NCBI GenBank assembly: GCA_022616415.1
Contig: JAKEEU010000115.1
Coordinates: forward strand, 1-33,572
Reading direction: 5' to 3'
Source: Candidatus Zhuqueibacterota bacterium
GTDB lineage: Bacteria; Zhuqueibacterota; Zhuqueibacteria; Zhuqueibacterales; Zhuqueibacteraceae
DNA length: 33,572 nucleotides
The notes below the pieces were generated by a model, which was not told the origin of the DNA, did not search any database, and saw nothing but the letters and a program-made list of their open reading frames with translations. Position numbers and translations under genes: made by a program. Below are positions 16,010 to 24,800 of this stretch, in pieces (the first letter of the stretch is position 1; the number at the start of each line of letters is the position of its first letter).

Positions 16010-16038
16010 TTGACATTCTGTGATTAAATTTGTATTTA
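16010..16038 (+). promoter_or_regulatory. Sigma-70-like promoter for the glycosyltransferase / glucan locus
   Basis: TTGACA at 16010-16015 is a perfect -35 hexamer, followed after 17 bp by TATTTA at 16033-16038, inside an AT-rich stretch directly after the terminator. Position and spacing fit a housekeeping promoter driving the gene at 16258. It would leave a leader of about 215 nt. Confidence 0.55.
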
Positions 16039-16044
16039 AAAATA

Positions 16045-16257
16045 AAGCCATGTTTTTTGGCTGGCTTCAAATGCGAACCACAGGCCGGCTATAACCATGC
16101 ACCATATTTTCGTTTTCTTAAAAATCCTGTCGTTGCACCACGTTTCTCGTCCTATTTTCGCGTAATTTTTTTCCCCCAAGCCTGCAACTTTCCGCTAAGC
16201 GGATTGTGCTGTTGCGGCTTTCTCACACCGGCCATATTTTGTGGAAGGAGGCTTCTC
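16045..16257 (+). other. Long untranslated leader ahead of the first glycosyltransferase
   Basis: About 210 nt lie between the predicted promoter and the ATG at 16258. The frame is open upstream but lacks start signals and does not look coding. Short complementary pieces (for example GCCATG...GGC near 16047-16062 and GGCTGGC/GCCGGC near 16060-16090) suggest structure. No known riboswitch consensus was recognised by eye. The AGGAGG at 16245-16250 marks the true start. Confidence 0.4.
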
Positions 16258-17466
16258 ATGGGCGATTTCTATCAAACCGGCGCTATCGCGACTTTTCACC
16301 GTCTGGGCGAGCTCAAGCTGGAGAAAATCGAAAGCGACCTCAAGGCGTTTTCAAAATGGCGGCCGATCGCGCTGGTGCTGCCATCGCTCTTCGATGAGCT
16401 GCACGGCGAGGCGTTGCCGCACATTCTTGAGGAGCTGAAAAAGGTTCGCTACTTGCGGCAGATCGTGGTCTCGCTGGATCGCGCCAATGCCGAGCAATTC
16501 GCTTATGCAAAGCAATTCTTTCGCAGGCTGCCGCAGGAGTTAAAAATCATCTGGCAGGACGGGCCGCGGCTCGCCGAGCTTTACAAGCTGCTTGATGACA
16601 ACGGGCTTCCTGCCGGCGCCCCGGGAAAAGGCCGCGGCGTGTGGATGGCGTTCGGCTACGTCATTGCCAGCGATCTCTCCGAAGTGATTGCGCTGCATGA
16701 TTGCGACATCACCACCTACAAACGCGAGCTGCTGGCGCGTTTGGTGTATCCGGTTGCCAGTCCGAACCTGCCGTATGAATTTTGCAAAGGCTACTACAAT
16801 CGCGTCACCGACCGCATGCACGGCCGCGTCACGCGCCTGTTGGTCACGCCGTTGATTCGCGCCTTGCGGACCATCGTCGGGCCGCTGTCGTATCTCAAGT
16901 TCATGGACAGTTTCCGTTACGCCCTCGCCGGCGAATTTGCGCTGCTTACCGAGCTGGCGCGTGTGATTCGCATTCCCGGTGATTGGGGACTCGAGGTCGG
17001 CCTGCTCTCTGAAGTTTTTCATAACGTCACTGTCCGGCGCGTTTGCCAAATCGATATCATTGACCAGTACGAGCACAAGCACAGCCAGCTTTCCGCCAAC
17101 AACCCGCAGGAAGGACTCCTAAAAATGTGCATCGACATTACCAAGTCGATTTTTCGCAATCTCGCCAACGAAGGCGTGGTGCTTTCCGAAGGCGTGCTGA
17201 GAACGCTGCAGGTACATTACCTGCGCACCGCGCAAGACACGGTGAAGCTGTACGAAGACGATGCGGCGATCAACGCCCTGAATTTCGACCGCCACGCCGA
17301 GTCGGAAGCGGTCGAGGCGTTTGCGCGCGGCATCCGCGAAGCCTCGGAGATTTTCCTGAGAGACCCCTTCGGCGCGCCGCTGATCCCCAACTGGAACCGC
17401 GTCACCTCGGCGATCCCGGGTTTCTTGGAGCACCTGCAGGCCGCGGTTGAAGAGGATAATCGTTAA
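16258..17466 (+). CDS. GT81-like glycosyltransferase (glucosyl-3-phosphoglycerate synthase-like)
   Basis: Start ATG 16258 is fixed by AAGGAGG ending 7 nt upstream; 402 residues, no signal peptide, so cytoplasmic. Features in order: PGKGRGVWMAFGY (the GKG loop of GT-A nucleotide-sugar enzymes), HDCDI (metal-binding DxD, about residue 150), the GYYNRVTDRMHGRVTRLLVTPLIRAL block, and GDWGLEVGLLSEVF followed by QIDIIDQYEHKH. These match the layout of GpgS enzymes of family GT81, which transfer glucose from NDP-glucose to 3-phosphoglycerate in the synthesis of glucosylglycerate, a compatible solute. It could instead use another acceptor or act as a mannosyltransferase; the donor cannot be read from sequence. 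It is followed at 1 nt by a second enzyme of the same fold, and by a mechanosensitive-type channel, which supports an osmotic-stress role. No matching phosphatase gene is in the window. Confidence 0.75.
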   Translation: MGDFYQTGAIATFHRLGELKLEKIESDLKAFSKWRPIALVLPSLFDELHGEALPHILEELKKVRYLRQIVVSLDRANAEQFAYAKQFFRRLPQELKIIWQDGPRLAELYKLLDDNGLPAGAPGKGRGVWMAFGYVIASDLSEVIALHDCDITTYKRELLARLVYPVASPNLPYEFCKGYYNRVTDRMHGRVTRLLVTPLIRALRTIVGPLSYLKFMDSFRYALAGEFALLTELARVIRIPGDWGLEVGLLSEVFHNVTVRRVCQIDIIDQYEHKHSQLSANNPQEGLLKMCIDITKSIFRNLANEGVVLSEGVLRTLQVHYLRTAQDTVKLYEDDAAINALNFDRHAESEAVEAFARGIREASEIFLRDPFGAPLIPNWNRVTSAIPGFLEHLQAAVEEDNR

Positions 17467-17467
17467 T

Positions 17468-18739
17468 ATGAAGCTGTTTGATTCCGTACCATTACAAGAC
17501 GAAGCCAAAAAACTAGTTGCAGCGATTGAACAAGCGGATATCGTTGTTGGCATCCCAAGTTACAACAATGCCCGCACCATCGGGCATGTTGTGCGAGCGG
17601 TGCAAGCGGGACTGGCCAAATACTTTCCGAGCAGCAAATGCGTGCTGATCAACTCCGATGGCGGCTCGAACGACGGCACTTCTGAAATCGTGCGGCAAAC
17701 CGGCATTGATAATCTGGCGACGGTTCTCGTCAAGCATCCGCAGTTTCCGGTGCATAAAATCGTCACCGGTTATCACGGCATTCCCGGCAAAGGCAGCGCG
17801 TTTCGCACCATCTTTGCCCTTGCGGCCCGACTCGGCGCGAAAGCGTGCTGCGTCGTCGACTCCGATCTGCGCAGCATCACGCCGGAATGGATCGAGCTGC
17901 TGCTCGATCCCGTTCTTGACAATGGATTTGATTTCGTTTCCCCGCTGTATCAGCGCCACAAATTCGACGGCACCATCACCAACAGCATCGTTTATCCGCT
18001 TACCCGCGCGCTTTACGGCCAGCGCATTCGCCAACCCATCGGCGGCGATTTCGGTTTTTCCGGACGGCTGGCCGAGCACTATCTCAGCAAAAACGTGTGG
18101 GATACCGAGGTGGCGCGCTTCGGCATCGACATCTGGATGACCACGACGGCCATTGGCGACGGCTTCAAAGTCTGCCAATCCTATCTCGGCGCCAAGCTGC
18201 ACGACGCCAAAGACCCCAGCGCCGATCTCACCGCCATGTTCACGCAAGTGGTCGGCGCCGTGTTCGCGTTGATGGAAACCCACGAAAAGGCATGGACGCC
18301 GGCGAACGGCTCGCGCGAGGTGCAAACGTTCGGCTTTCATTATCAAGTCGGCTTGGAACCGGTGCGCGTGAACGTCGATCGCATGTTGGACAATTTTCGG
18401 CTCGGCTGCCGAGATTTGACTTCCGTGTGGGAAAAAATTCTCGAATCATCACACTTGTCGCAGCTTGTCGAACTCGCTGCGGTGGATAAGGCAAAATGCC
18501 ATTTTAGCGACGAGCTGTGGGTGCAGGCGGTTTATGATTTTACGCTGGCGTACCATCACCGCCGCTTCCCGGCCGATCATTTGTTGCGCTCGCTGATCCC
18601 GCTGTATCTTGGCCGCACCGCTTCCTTTGTTTTGGAAATGGCGGAGAGCACGGCCGAAGAAGTGGAAGCGCGCCTCGAAAATCTCTGCATGGTTTATGAA
18701 AAATTCAAACCGGATTTGTTGCGAAGATGGGCTGGGTGA
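17468..18739 (+). CDS. Second GT-A glycosyltransferase of GT81/GT2 type
   Basis: ATG 17468 lies 1 nt after the previous stop (AGAGGA upstream); 423 residues, cytoplasmic. The N-terminus has the nucleotide-binding start VVGIPSYNNARTIGHVV (about 25-41) and SDGGSNDGTSEIV (about 62-74). Then come GIPGKGSAFRTIF, the DxD motif DSDLRS (about 138), the acceptor-loop block YPLTRALYG.RIRQPIGGDFGFSG, and ARFGIDIWMTTTAIGDGF...GAKLHD. The last block parallels the GYG(V/I)EIGLL region of GpgS, so both enzymes share a fold and probably a pathway, yet they are not close copies. Two sequential glycosyltransferases could build a disaccharide solute such as mannosylglucosylglycerate, or each could use a different acceptor; this is inference. 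A hairpin covers its stop codon. Confidence 0.75.
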   Translation: MKLFDSVPLQDEAKKLVAAIEQADIVVGIPSYNNARTIGHVVRAVQAGLAKYFPSSKCVLINSDGGSNDGTSEIVRQTGIDNLATVLVKHPQFPVHKIVTGYHGIPGKGSAFRTIFALAARLGAKACCVVDSDLRSITPEWIELLLDPVLDNGFDFVSPLYQRHKFDGTITNSIVYPLTRALYGQRIRQPIGGDFGFSGRLAEHYLSKNVWDTEVARFGIDIWMTTTAIGDGFKVCQSYLGAKLHDAKDPSADLTAMFTQVVGAVFALMETHEKAWTPANGSREVQTFGFHYQVGLEPVRVNVDRMLDNFRLGCRDLTSVWEKILESSHLSQLVELAAVDKAKCHFSDELWVQAVYDFTLAYHHRRFPADHLLRSLIPLYLGRTASFVLEMAESTAEEVEARLENLCMVYEKFKPDLLRRWAG

Positions 18740-18807
18740 AGTTAAACTTGCGCTGCCGGATTTTTCAAAGCTTGAAGATTCGTGGTGCGCCAGTCCGGCT
18801 TCACCCA
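18733..18807 (+). other. Long-range hairpin over the glycosyltransferase stop codon
   Basis: TGGGTGAAG (18733-18741, containing the stop TGA) is complementary to CTTCACCCA (18799-18807), and inside it GCCGGA (18755-18760) pairs with TCCGG(C) at 18794-18799. The structure fills most of the 96-nt gap before the small membrane gene. No T-run follows, so processing or translational tuning within the operon is more likely than termination. Confidence 0.4.
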
Positions 18808-18835
18808 TGTCACCTAACTTTGGGAGAAAATCATC

Positions 18836-19057
18836 ATGCTTTTCATTCAAGAAACCGCGCAATCTTTAACCGGCCAACCGGCGGGTATGACGGCCGCCGG
18901 CTGGATCTTCATCGCCATCGCCTGGATGACAATTATCAGCATCGCCGTATTCTGTTATCGCAAAGTTTTGCAAATAACAGAGGAACGCAGGCAGAAGGAA
19001 CTGCTCGAATCACCGCCACTGGCTCAGGAGGTGAAGCATGAAAAAGTTTCTAACTGA
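18836..19057 (+). CDS. Small single-pass membrane protein next to the channel gene
   Basis: A 73-residue protein starting at ATG 18836, with GGGAG 10 nt upstream. It has one membrane segment (GWIFIAIAWMTIISIAVFCY, about residues 22-41), a periplasmic-type short N-terminus and a charged cytoplasmic tail (RKVLQITEERRQKELLE). Its end overlaps the start of the following channel-like gene by 20 nt, a sign of translational coupling. It resembles the tiny accessory membrane proteins often found beside transporters, but no family is recognised. It may be a subunit or regulator of the mechanosensitive-type protein. Confidence 0.7.
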   Translation: MLFIQETAQSLTGQPAGMTAAGWIFIAIAWMTIISIAVFCYRKVLQITEERRQKELLESPPLAQEVKHEKVSN

Positions 19058-19757
19058 CACGTTATGGGCGCCGCTGCAGAAGCTGTGGCTTGACTTCTAC
19101 GGCATGATCGACAACATCGTGGTGATGCTGCTGATCCTGCTCACCGGCTGGATCCTTGGCCGGATCCTCCGCTGGGTGTTGTACCGCTTGTTGCGGATAA
19201 TCCACTTCGACCGCTTTGCGTATCGTCTCGGTTTCGCCGAAGTGCTCAGTCGCGCCGGCGTGCGTTCGGAACCCGCTATGGCAGTCAGCATTGCAGCTTA
19301 TTATCTGCTGTTTTTCGTTTTTTTGCTGCTGGGATTGCAGGCGTTGGAGGTTCCGGCAATAGATATGTTGATCAGCCAGCTCTTCGCCTTCTTGCCGCGC
19401 TTGGCCGCGGCGTTGCTCATTTTGTTCGCCGGTTATCTGCTCAGCGCCTTCGTCAATCGCACCGTGCTGATTGCCGCGGTCAATGCCAATTTTCAATTTG
19501 CGCGTGCGCTCGCTACTGCCGCGCAATCGCTGGTGTTGATTTTCTTTTTAGCCATCGCCCTGGAGCAAGCCGGCATCGGCCAGAACATCATCGTTGCCAC
19601 TTTTTCGATTCTCTTTGGCGGCGTGGTTTTGGCGCTGGCGCTGGCCTTTGGCCTCGGCGGCCGCGATCTGGCGCACGATATTCTCGAGCGCCGCTTCGGC
19701 AAGGCCAAACAAAAAGCCAAAGCCAAGGCCGAGAAGGATGAATTTTCGCACCTGTGA
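19038..19757 (+). CDS. Mechanosensitive channel-like membrane protein (conserved TM-helix type)
   Basis: Start ATG 19038 with CAGGAGG 8 nt upstream; 239 residues. Membrane segments lie near residues 23-45, 80-100, 110-137, 160-178 and 187-208. The last is AT(F)SILFGGVVLALALAFGLGGRDLA, the Gly/Ala-rich pore helix with the FGLGG(R/K)DLA signature of MscS-type channels and of the 'conserved TM helix' proteins related to CmpX. The large cytoplasmic beta domain of MscS is missing; the protein stops about 25 residues after the pore helix in a Lys-rich tail. Such short forms are common in the family. It would sit in the inner membrane and respond to membrane tension or membrane state. Placement between compatible-solute enzymes and GlgE suggests osmotic adaptation. 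Confidence 0.8.
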   Translation: MKKFLTDTLWAPLQKLWLDFYGMIDNIVVMLLILLTGWILGRILRWVLYRLLRIIHFDRFAYRLGFAEVLSRAGVRSEPAMAVSIAAYYLLFFVFLLLGLQALEVPAIDMLISQLFAFLPRLAAALLILFAGYLLSAFVNRTVLIAAVNANFQFARALATAAQSLVLIFFLAIALEQAGIGQNIIVATFSILFGGVVLALALAFGLGGRDLAHDILERRFGKAKQKAKAKAEKDEFSHL

Positions 19758-19819
19758 AGACAAATCGCACATTTGGCGCGCCTTCGCTTTTTGCACAAAA
19801 TTAACTGATGAGGGTAGCC

Positions 19820-21805
19820 ATGCTGAATAACGGCAGAAATCGCGTCATCATCGAAAATGTCAAGCCCGAAATCGACGCCGGCCGCTTTCCGAGTAAAAGA
19901 GCCGTAGGGGAAAAAGTCGTCGTGCTCGCCGACGTTTTTGCCGACGGCCACGACGCCGTTTTCGCCCAGCTCTTATATAAAAAACAAACCGACGGCGGTT
20001 GGAAGGAAATCCCCATGAAGTTTCTTGAAAATGACCGCTGGCAGGGGGAATTCACCGTCAAAGAGCTTGGAATTTATTTCTACACCATCGAGGGTTGGGT
20101 TGACCACTTTCTGACTTGGCGCAAGGACATCAAAAAGAAATTTGACGCCGATCAGAATATCAAAGTTGATCTGCTCAGCGGCGTGGAGTTGGTTGAAGCC
20201 GCGGCCAACCGAGCGAAAGGCGAGGACGCCAATGCCCTTTCTGAGTTTGCCGAAACCATAAAAAATGAAAAGGATTTTGCCGCAGCCGTGGAGGTTGCCC
20301 TGAGCCGTGGGCTTTTGGCGCTCGTGGAAAAATATCCGGACAAGAGATTTGCCACACGCTATGACAAGGAGCTTGCCGTCGTTGTCGATCGCGAGAAAGC
20401 CCGGTTCAGCGCCTGGTACGAGCGTTTTCCCAGATCGTGTTCGCCCAAGCCCGGCAAGCACGGTACCTTCAAAGATTGCGAGGCCATCCTTCCCGAAATC
20501 GCGCGTATGGGTTTTGATGTTTTCTACCTTCCGCCTATTCATCCCATTGGCAAAATCAACCGCAAAGGCAAAAACAACTCGCCGGCGACAAAACCCGATG
20601 ATGTCGGCAGCCCATGGGCCATCGGCTCGGATGAAGGCGGGCACAAAGCCATTCATCCGCAGCTCGGCACGCTCGAAGATTTTCAACGCCTGGTCAAAAA
20701 AGCGCAAGATCACGGCGTGGAAATCGCCATGGACTTGGCCTATCAATGCGCCCCCGATCATCCTTACGTCAAAGAACATCCGGAGTGGTTCAAAAAACGT
20801 CCGGATGGAACGATTCAATATGCCGAAAATCCCCCAAAAAAATATCAAGACATCTTTCCGATAAACTTTGAATCCGAGGATTGGGAAGCGCTGTGGCAGG
20901 AGCTGAAAAGCGTCGTGGAGTTTTGGATCGGCCACGGCGTGCGCATCTTTCGCGTCGACAACCCGCATACGAAGGCTTTTCCGTTTTGGAAATGGATGAT
21001 CGGAGAAATCAAACGCGATTACCCCGAAACGATTTTTCTCTCTGAAGCCTTCACCCGCCCCAAAGTGATGTATCGCCTGGCCAAGCTCGGGTTCACGCAG
21101 TCGTACACGTACTTCACGTGGCGAAATACCAAAAAAGAATTTACCGACTATCTCACCGAGCTGACCCAAACGGAAGTGAGTGAATTTTTCCGCCCGAACT
21201 TCTGGCCGAATACGCCGGATATTCTGCCGGAGCATTTGCAGTTCGGTGGCAGGCCGGCCTTCATGCTGCGCCTGGTACTGGCGGCAACGCTCTCATCCAA
21301 TTATGGCATCTATGGCCCGGCGTTCGAGCTTTGCGTATCGGAGGCTTTGCCCGGAAAAGAAGAATACCTGAACTCGGAAAAGTTTGAGCTAAAAAATTGG
21401 GATTGGAATCAGGAAGGCAATTTGCGGGATTTTATCGCACGTGTCAACAAGATCAGAAAAGAGAACCCGGCGCTGCACGCGACGCAGAACCTCAAATTTT
21501 ATGAAGTGGATAACGATCATTTGCTCTTTTACGGCAAAGCCACCGAGGATCTTTCCAACATCATTCTCGTCGTCGTCAATTTGGAGCCTTTTCGCGCGCA
21601 CTCTGGCTGGTTGAAAGTTCCCATTGGTGAATTCGGCATCGATTTCAAGCAGGCCTATCTCGTCCACGATCTTTTGAGCGACGACAAATATTTCTGGCAA
21701 GGCGAGCTGAATTACGTGGAGCTTAATCCGCAAATACTGCCGGCGCAAATTTTCCGGCTGCGGAAGCGCTTGAAGCGGGAGATGGATTTTGATTATTTTA
21801 TGTGA
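19820..21805 (+). CDS. glgE: GlgE, alpha-1,4-glucan:maltose-1-phosphate maltosyltransferase
   Basis: ATG 19820 is preferred over ATG 19808 because GAGGG (19810-19814) precedes it; 661 residues, the usual size. An N-terminal GlgE-type beta domain (NRVIIENVKPEIDAGRFPSKRAVGE) is followed by a helical insert, then the GH13_3 catalytic barrel with PPIHPIGKINRKGKNN, the nucleophile in RIFRVDNPHTKAFPFWKW (D380), the acid/base Glu in FLSEAFTRP (E409), and the diagnostic SYTYFTWRN. The 29-residue spacing of D and E equals that of Streptomyces GlgE. The enzyme adds maltosyl units from maltose-1-phosphate to alpha-1,4-glucan chains in the cytoplasm. The next gene makes its substrate, and glgB downstream adds branches. 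It begins 62 nt after the channel gene; no separate promoter is evident. Confidence 0.96.
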   Translation: MLNNGRNRVIIENVKPEIDAGRFPSKRAVGEKVVVLADVFADGHDAVFAQLLYKKQTDGGWKEIPMKFLENDRWQGEFTVKELGIYFYTIEGWVDHFLTWRKDIKKKFDADQNIKVDLLSGVELVEAAANRAKGEDANALSEFAETIKNEKDFAAAVEVALSRGLLALVEKYPDKRFATRYDKELAVVVDREKARFSAWYERFPRSCSPKPGKHGTFKDCEAILPEIARMGFDVFYLPPIHPIGKINRKGKNNSPATKPDDVGSPWAIGSDEGGHKAIHPQLGTLEDFQRLVKKAQDHGVEIAMDLAYQCAPDHPYVKEHPEWFKKRPDGTIQYAENPPKKYQDIFPINFESEDWEALWQELKSVVEFWIGHGVRIFRVDNPHTKAFPFWKWMIGEIKRDYPETIFLSEAFTRPKVMYRLAKLGFTQSYTYFTWRNTKKEFTDYLTELTQTEVSEFFRPNFWPNTPDILPEHLQFGGRPAFMLRLVLAATLSSNYGIYGPAFELCVSEALPGKEEYLNSEKFELKNWDWNQEGNLRDFIARVNKIRKENPALHATQNLKFYEVDNDHLLFYGKATEDLSNIILVVVNLEPFRAHSGWLKVPIGEFGIDFKQAYLVHDLLSDDKYFWQGELNYVELNPQILPAQIFRLRKRLKREMDFDYFM

Positions 21806-21817
21806 AAAGGAATATCA

Positions 21818-24800
21818 ATGCGCGAGAATAAAACCATCTTTGAAGACGACCCCTTGTGGTACAAAGATGCCGTCATTTACCAGCTTCACGTCAAAACCTT
21901 TTTCGACGGCAACAACGACGGCATGGGCGACTTCAGCGGCCTGGCGCAAAAGCTCGATTATCTCGAAGATCTCGGCGTCACGGCGATATGGCTCTTGCCT
22001 TTTTATCCTTCCCCTCTTAGAGATGACGGCTACGATATTGCCGATTACTACGACGTTCATCCTGATTACGGCACGTTGAAAGACTTAAAAGAATTTTTGA
22101 GCGAAGCCCATCGCCGCGGCCTCCGCGTCATTACCGAGCTGGTGATCAACCACACCTCGGATCAGCACCGCTGGTTTCAGCGCGCGAGAAAAGCGCCGCC
22201 CGGCTCCATCGAAAGGGATTATTACGTCTGGAGCGACACGCCGGAAAAATACAAAGACGCGCGCATCATTTTCAAAGACTTCGAGGCCTCGAACTGGACG
22301 TGGGATGCAGTGGCCAAAGCCTATTATTGGCATCGCTTTTATTTGCACCAACCCGATTTGAATTTCGACAGCCCGCACGTGCAAAAGGCGGTTTTGAAAG
22401 CGCTGGATTACTGGCTCAACATCGGCGTCGACGGTTTGCGCTTGGACGCGATCCCGTATCTTTTCGAGCGCGAGGGCACCAACTGCGAAAATCTGCCGGA
22501 AACACACGCCTTCTTGCAGCAGCTTCGCGCTCACCTCGATGAAAAATTCAAATCCAAAATGTTGCTGGCGGAGGCCAATCAATGGCCGGAGGACGCTGCG
22601 GCTTATTTTGGCAACGGCAATGAGTGCCACACCGCCTTTCACTTTCCTTTGATGCCGCGAATTTTCATGGCGGTTCGCATGGAGGACAGATTTCCCATCG
22701 TCGATATTCTTTCACAAACACCGCCTATATCGCCAAGCTGCCAGTGGGCGATTTTTTTGCGCAATCACGACGAACTGACGCTCGAGATGGTGACGGACGA
22801 GGAACGCGATTACATGTACCGCATGTACGCCAGCGACCCGACGGCGAGAATCAACCTCGGCATCCGCCGGCGCTTGGCGCCGCTGATGGAGAACGACCGG
22901 CGCAAGATTAATTTGATGAATGTGCTTCTTCTCTCATTGCCCGGAACCCCCGTGATTTACTACGGCGATGAGCTGGGCATGGGCGACAATTACTATCTCG
23001 GCGACCGCAACGGCGTCCGGACTCCCATGCAGTGGAGCGCCGACCGCAATGCCGGCTTCTCGCGCGCCAATCCGCAAAAGCTCTATCTGCCCGTCATTAT
23101 CGACCCGGATTATCACTACGAGGCGATAAACGTGGAAACACAGGAGCACAACCAGGCCTCGTTGCTCTGGTGGATGAAGCGATTCATCGCCATGCGCAAG
23201 CGATTTAAAGCCTTCGGCAGGGGGAGCCTCGCCTTTCTCTATCCCGATAATCCCAAAGTGCTGGCCTTCGTCCGCCAATACGAAGATGAAAATATCCTCG
23301 TCGTGGTGAATCTTTCTCGACATTCTCAGGCGGTCGAGCTTGATCTCTCGACGTTTGCCGGATACACCCCGGAGGAAGTTTTTGGCCGCAACAAGTTTCC
23401 TCCGATTAGAGAATCTTCCTACTTTTTGACGCTCGGGTCGTATGGGTATTACTGGTTTGCGCTGCGCCAGCAACGCGACGCCGCCAAGCTGGAAAGCGGA
23501 GGGGCGATTCCGGATCTGGCTGTGATCGGCAATTGGGAAAATGTGTTCGAAGAAAAAGCGCGCGAGAAGCTCGAGAGCGTGATTCTGCCTTCGTACCTCA
23601 AAGAGCGCCGTTGGTTCGGCGGCAAGGCGCGCGAGATTCAGCAGCTTCAAATTCTCGAAGACATTGCGGTGGAAAAAAATTCCATGGCGGTTCATCTGCT
23701 TTTCCTGGAAGTGCAATATACCGAAGGCCTGCCCGAAACGTATTTGCTGCCCGTAGCCTTTGCAGCCGCGGAAAAAGCCAAGGAAATTTTGGAATCGTTT
23801 CAGCCCGGCGTTATCGCCCGCCTGAAAGTGGGAGAGGCGGAAGGAATTCTTTATGATGGCGTATATAATGGAGAATTTCGCCAACAGCTTCTGCGGATGA
23901 TTGCGAAAAAGCAAAAGCTGCGGGGAAGCCTGGGAGAATTCGTTGCTCATCCGACCAAAGCCTTTAAAAAAGCTGCGCCCGAAGAGGAGCTGGCTTTGGA
24001 TTCGCAGGTTCTCAAAGTCGAGCAAAGCAACACCGCGCTGATTTACGGCAACAAACTTTTTCTCAAGCTTTTCCGGCGTCTCGACGAAGGCCTCAATCCG
24101 GATTTGGAAATCGGCAGCTTCATCACCGAAAAGACGGCTTACACGAACATCCCGTCCATGGCCGGCGCGCTGGAGTACCGGAAGCCCGGCGCCGCGTCGA
24201 TGGTTCTCGGCATCCTACAGGCTTTCGTTCCCAATGAAGGTGATGCATGGAAATATTCTCTCGGCTCGATTGGGAGATATTTTGAGCGTGTGCTCTCCAA
24301 AAAGCACGAAATTCAGGAAATGCCGCAAGCTTCGTCCTCGCTCCTGGATCTGGCTTTTCAGGAAATACCGGCGATCGTGCAGGAATTGATCGGGGGAATT
24401 TATCTCGAGCGCGCCACTTTGCTGGGAAAAAGAACCGCCGAACTGCACCTCGCGCTCGCCTCGAATGCCGAGGATCCGAATTTTGCGCCCGAGCCGTTTT
24501 CGGTGCTCTATCAGCGCTCGATCTATCAGTCGATGCAAAGCGCCGCCAGAAGAAATTTGCAATTGCTGAAAAAAAATCTCAGACTTTTGCCTGATGAAGA
24601 GATCAGGAAAGTCGCCGAAGAGATTTTGCAACGCGAAAAAGACATCATGGATCGCTACGGCGCCATTCTCAAAAGAAAATTGTCGGCGATGAAGATCAGA
24701 ATTCACGGCGATTATCATCTCGGCCAAGTGCTCTACACCGGCAATGATTTTATCATCATTGATTTCGAGGGCGAGCCGGCCAAAGCGTTAAGCGAGCGCC

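Noticed and set aside
15805..16010. tRNA or other structured RNA gene in the spacer after the AgmX-type gene
   Set aside because: No cloverleaf or T-loop motif was found; the hairpin and the terminator explain the visible structure.
16030..16257. Upstream open frame in front of the first glycosyltransferase
   Set aside because: No ribosome site and no homology-like sequence; it includes the predicted -10 region. The AGGAGG-supported ATG 16258 is far better.
19973..21235. Long minus-strand ORF of about 420 codons inside glgE
   Set aside because: glgE on the plus strand has all catalytic motifs; the antisense frame shows no family features.
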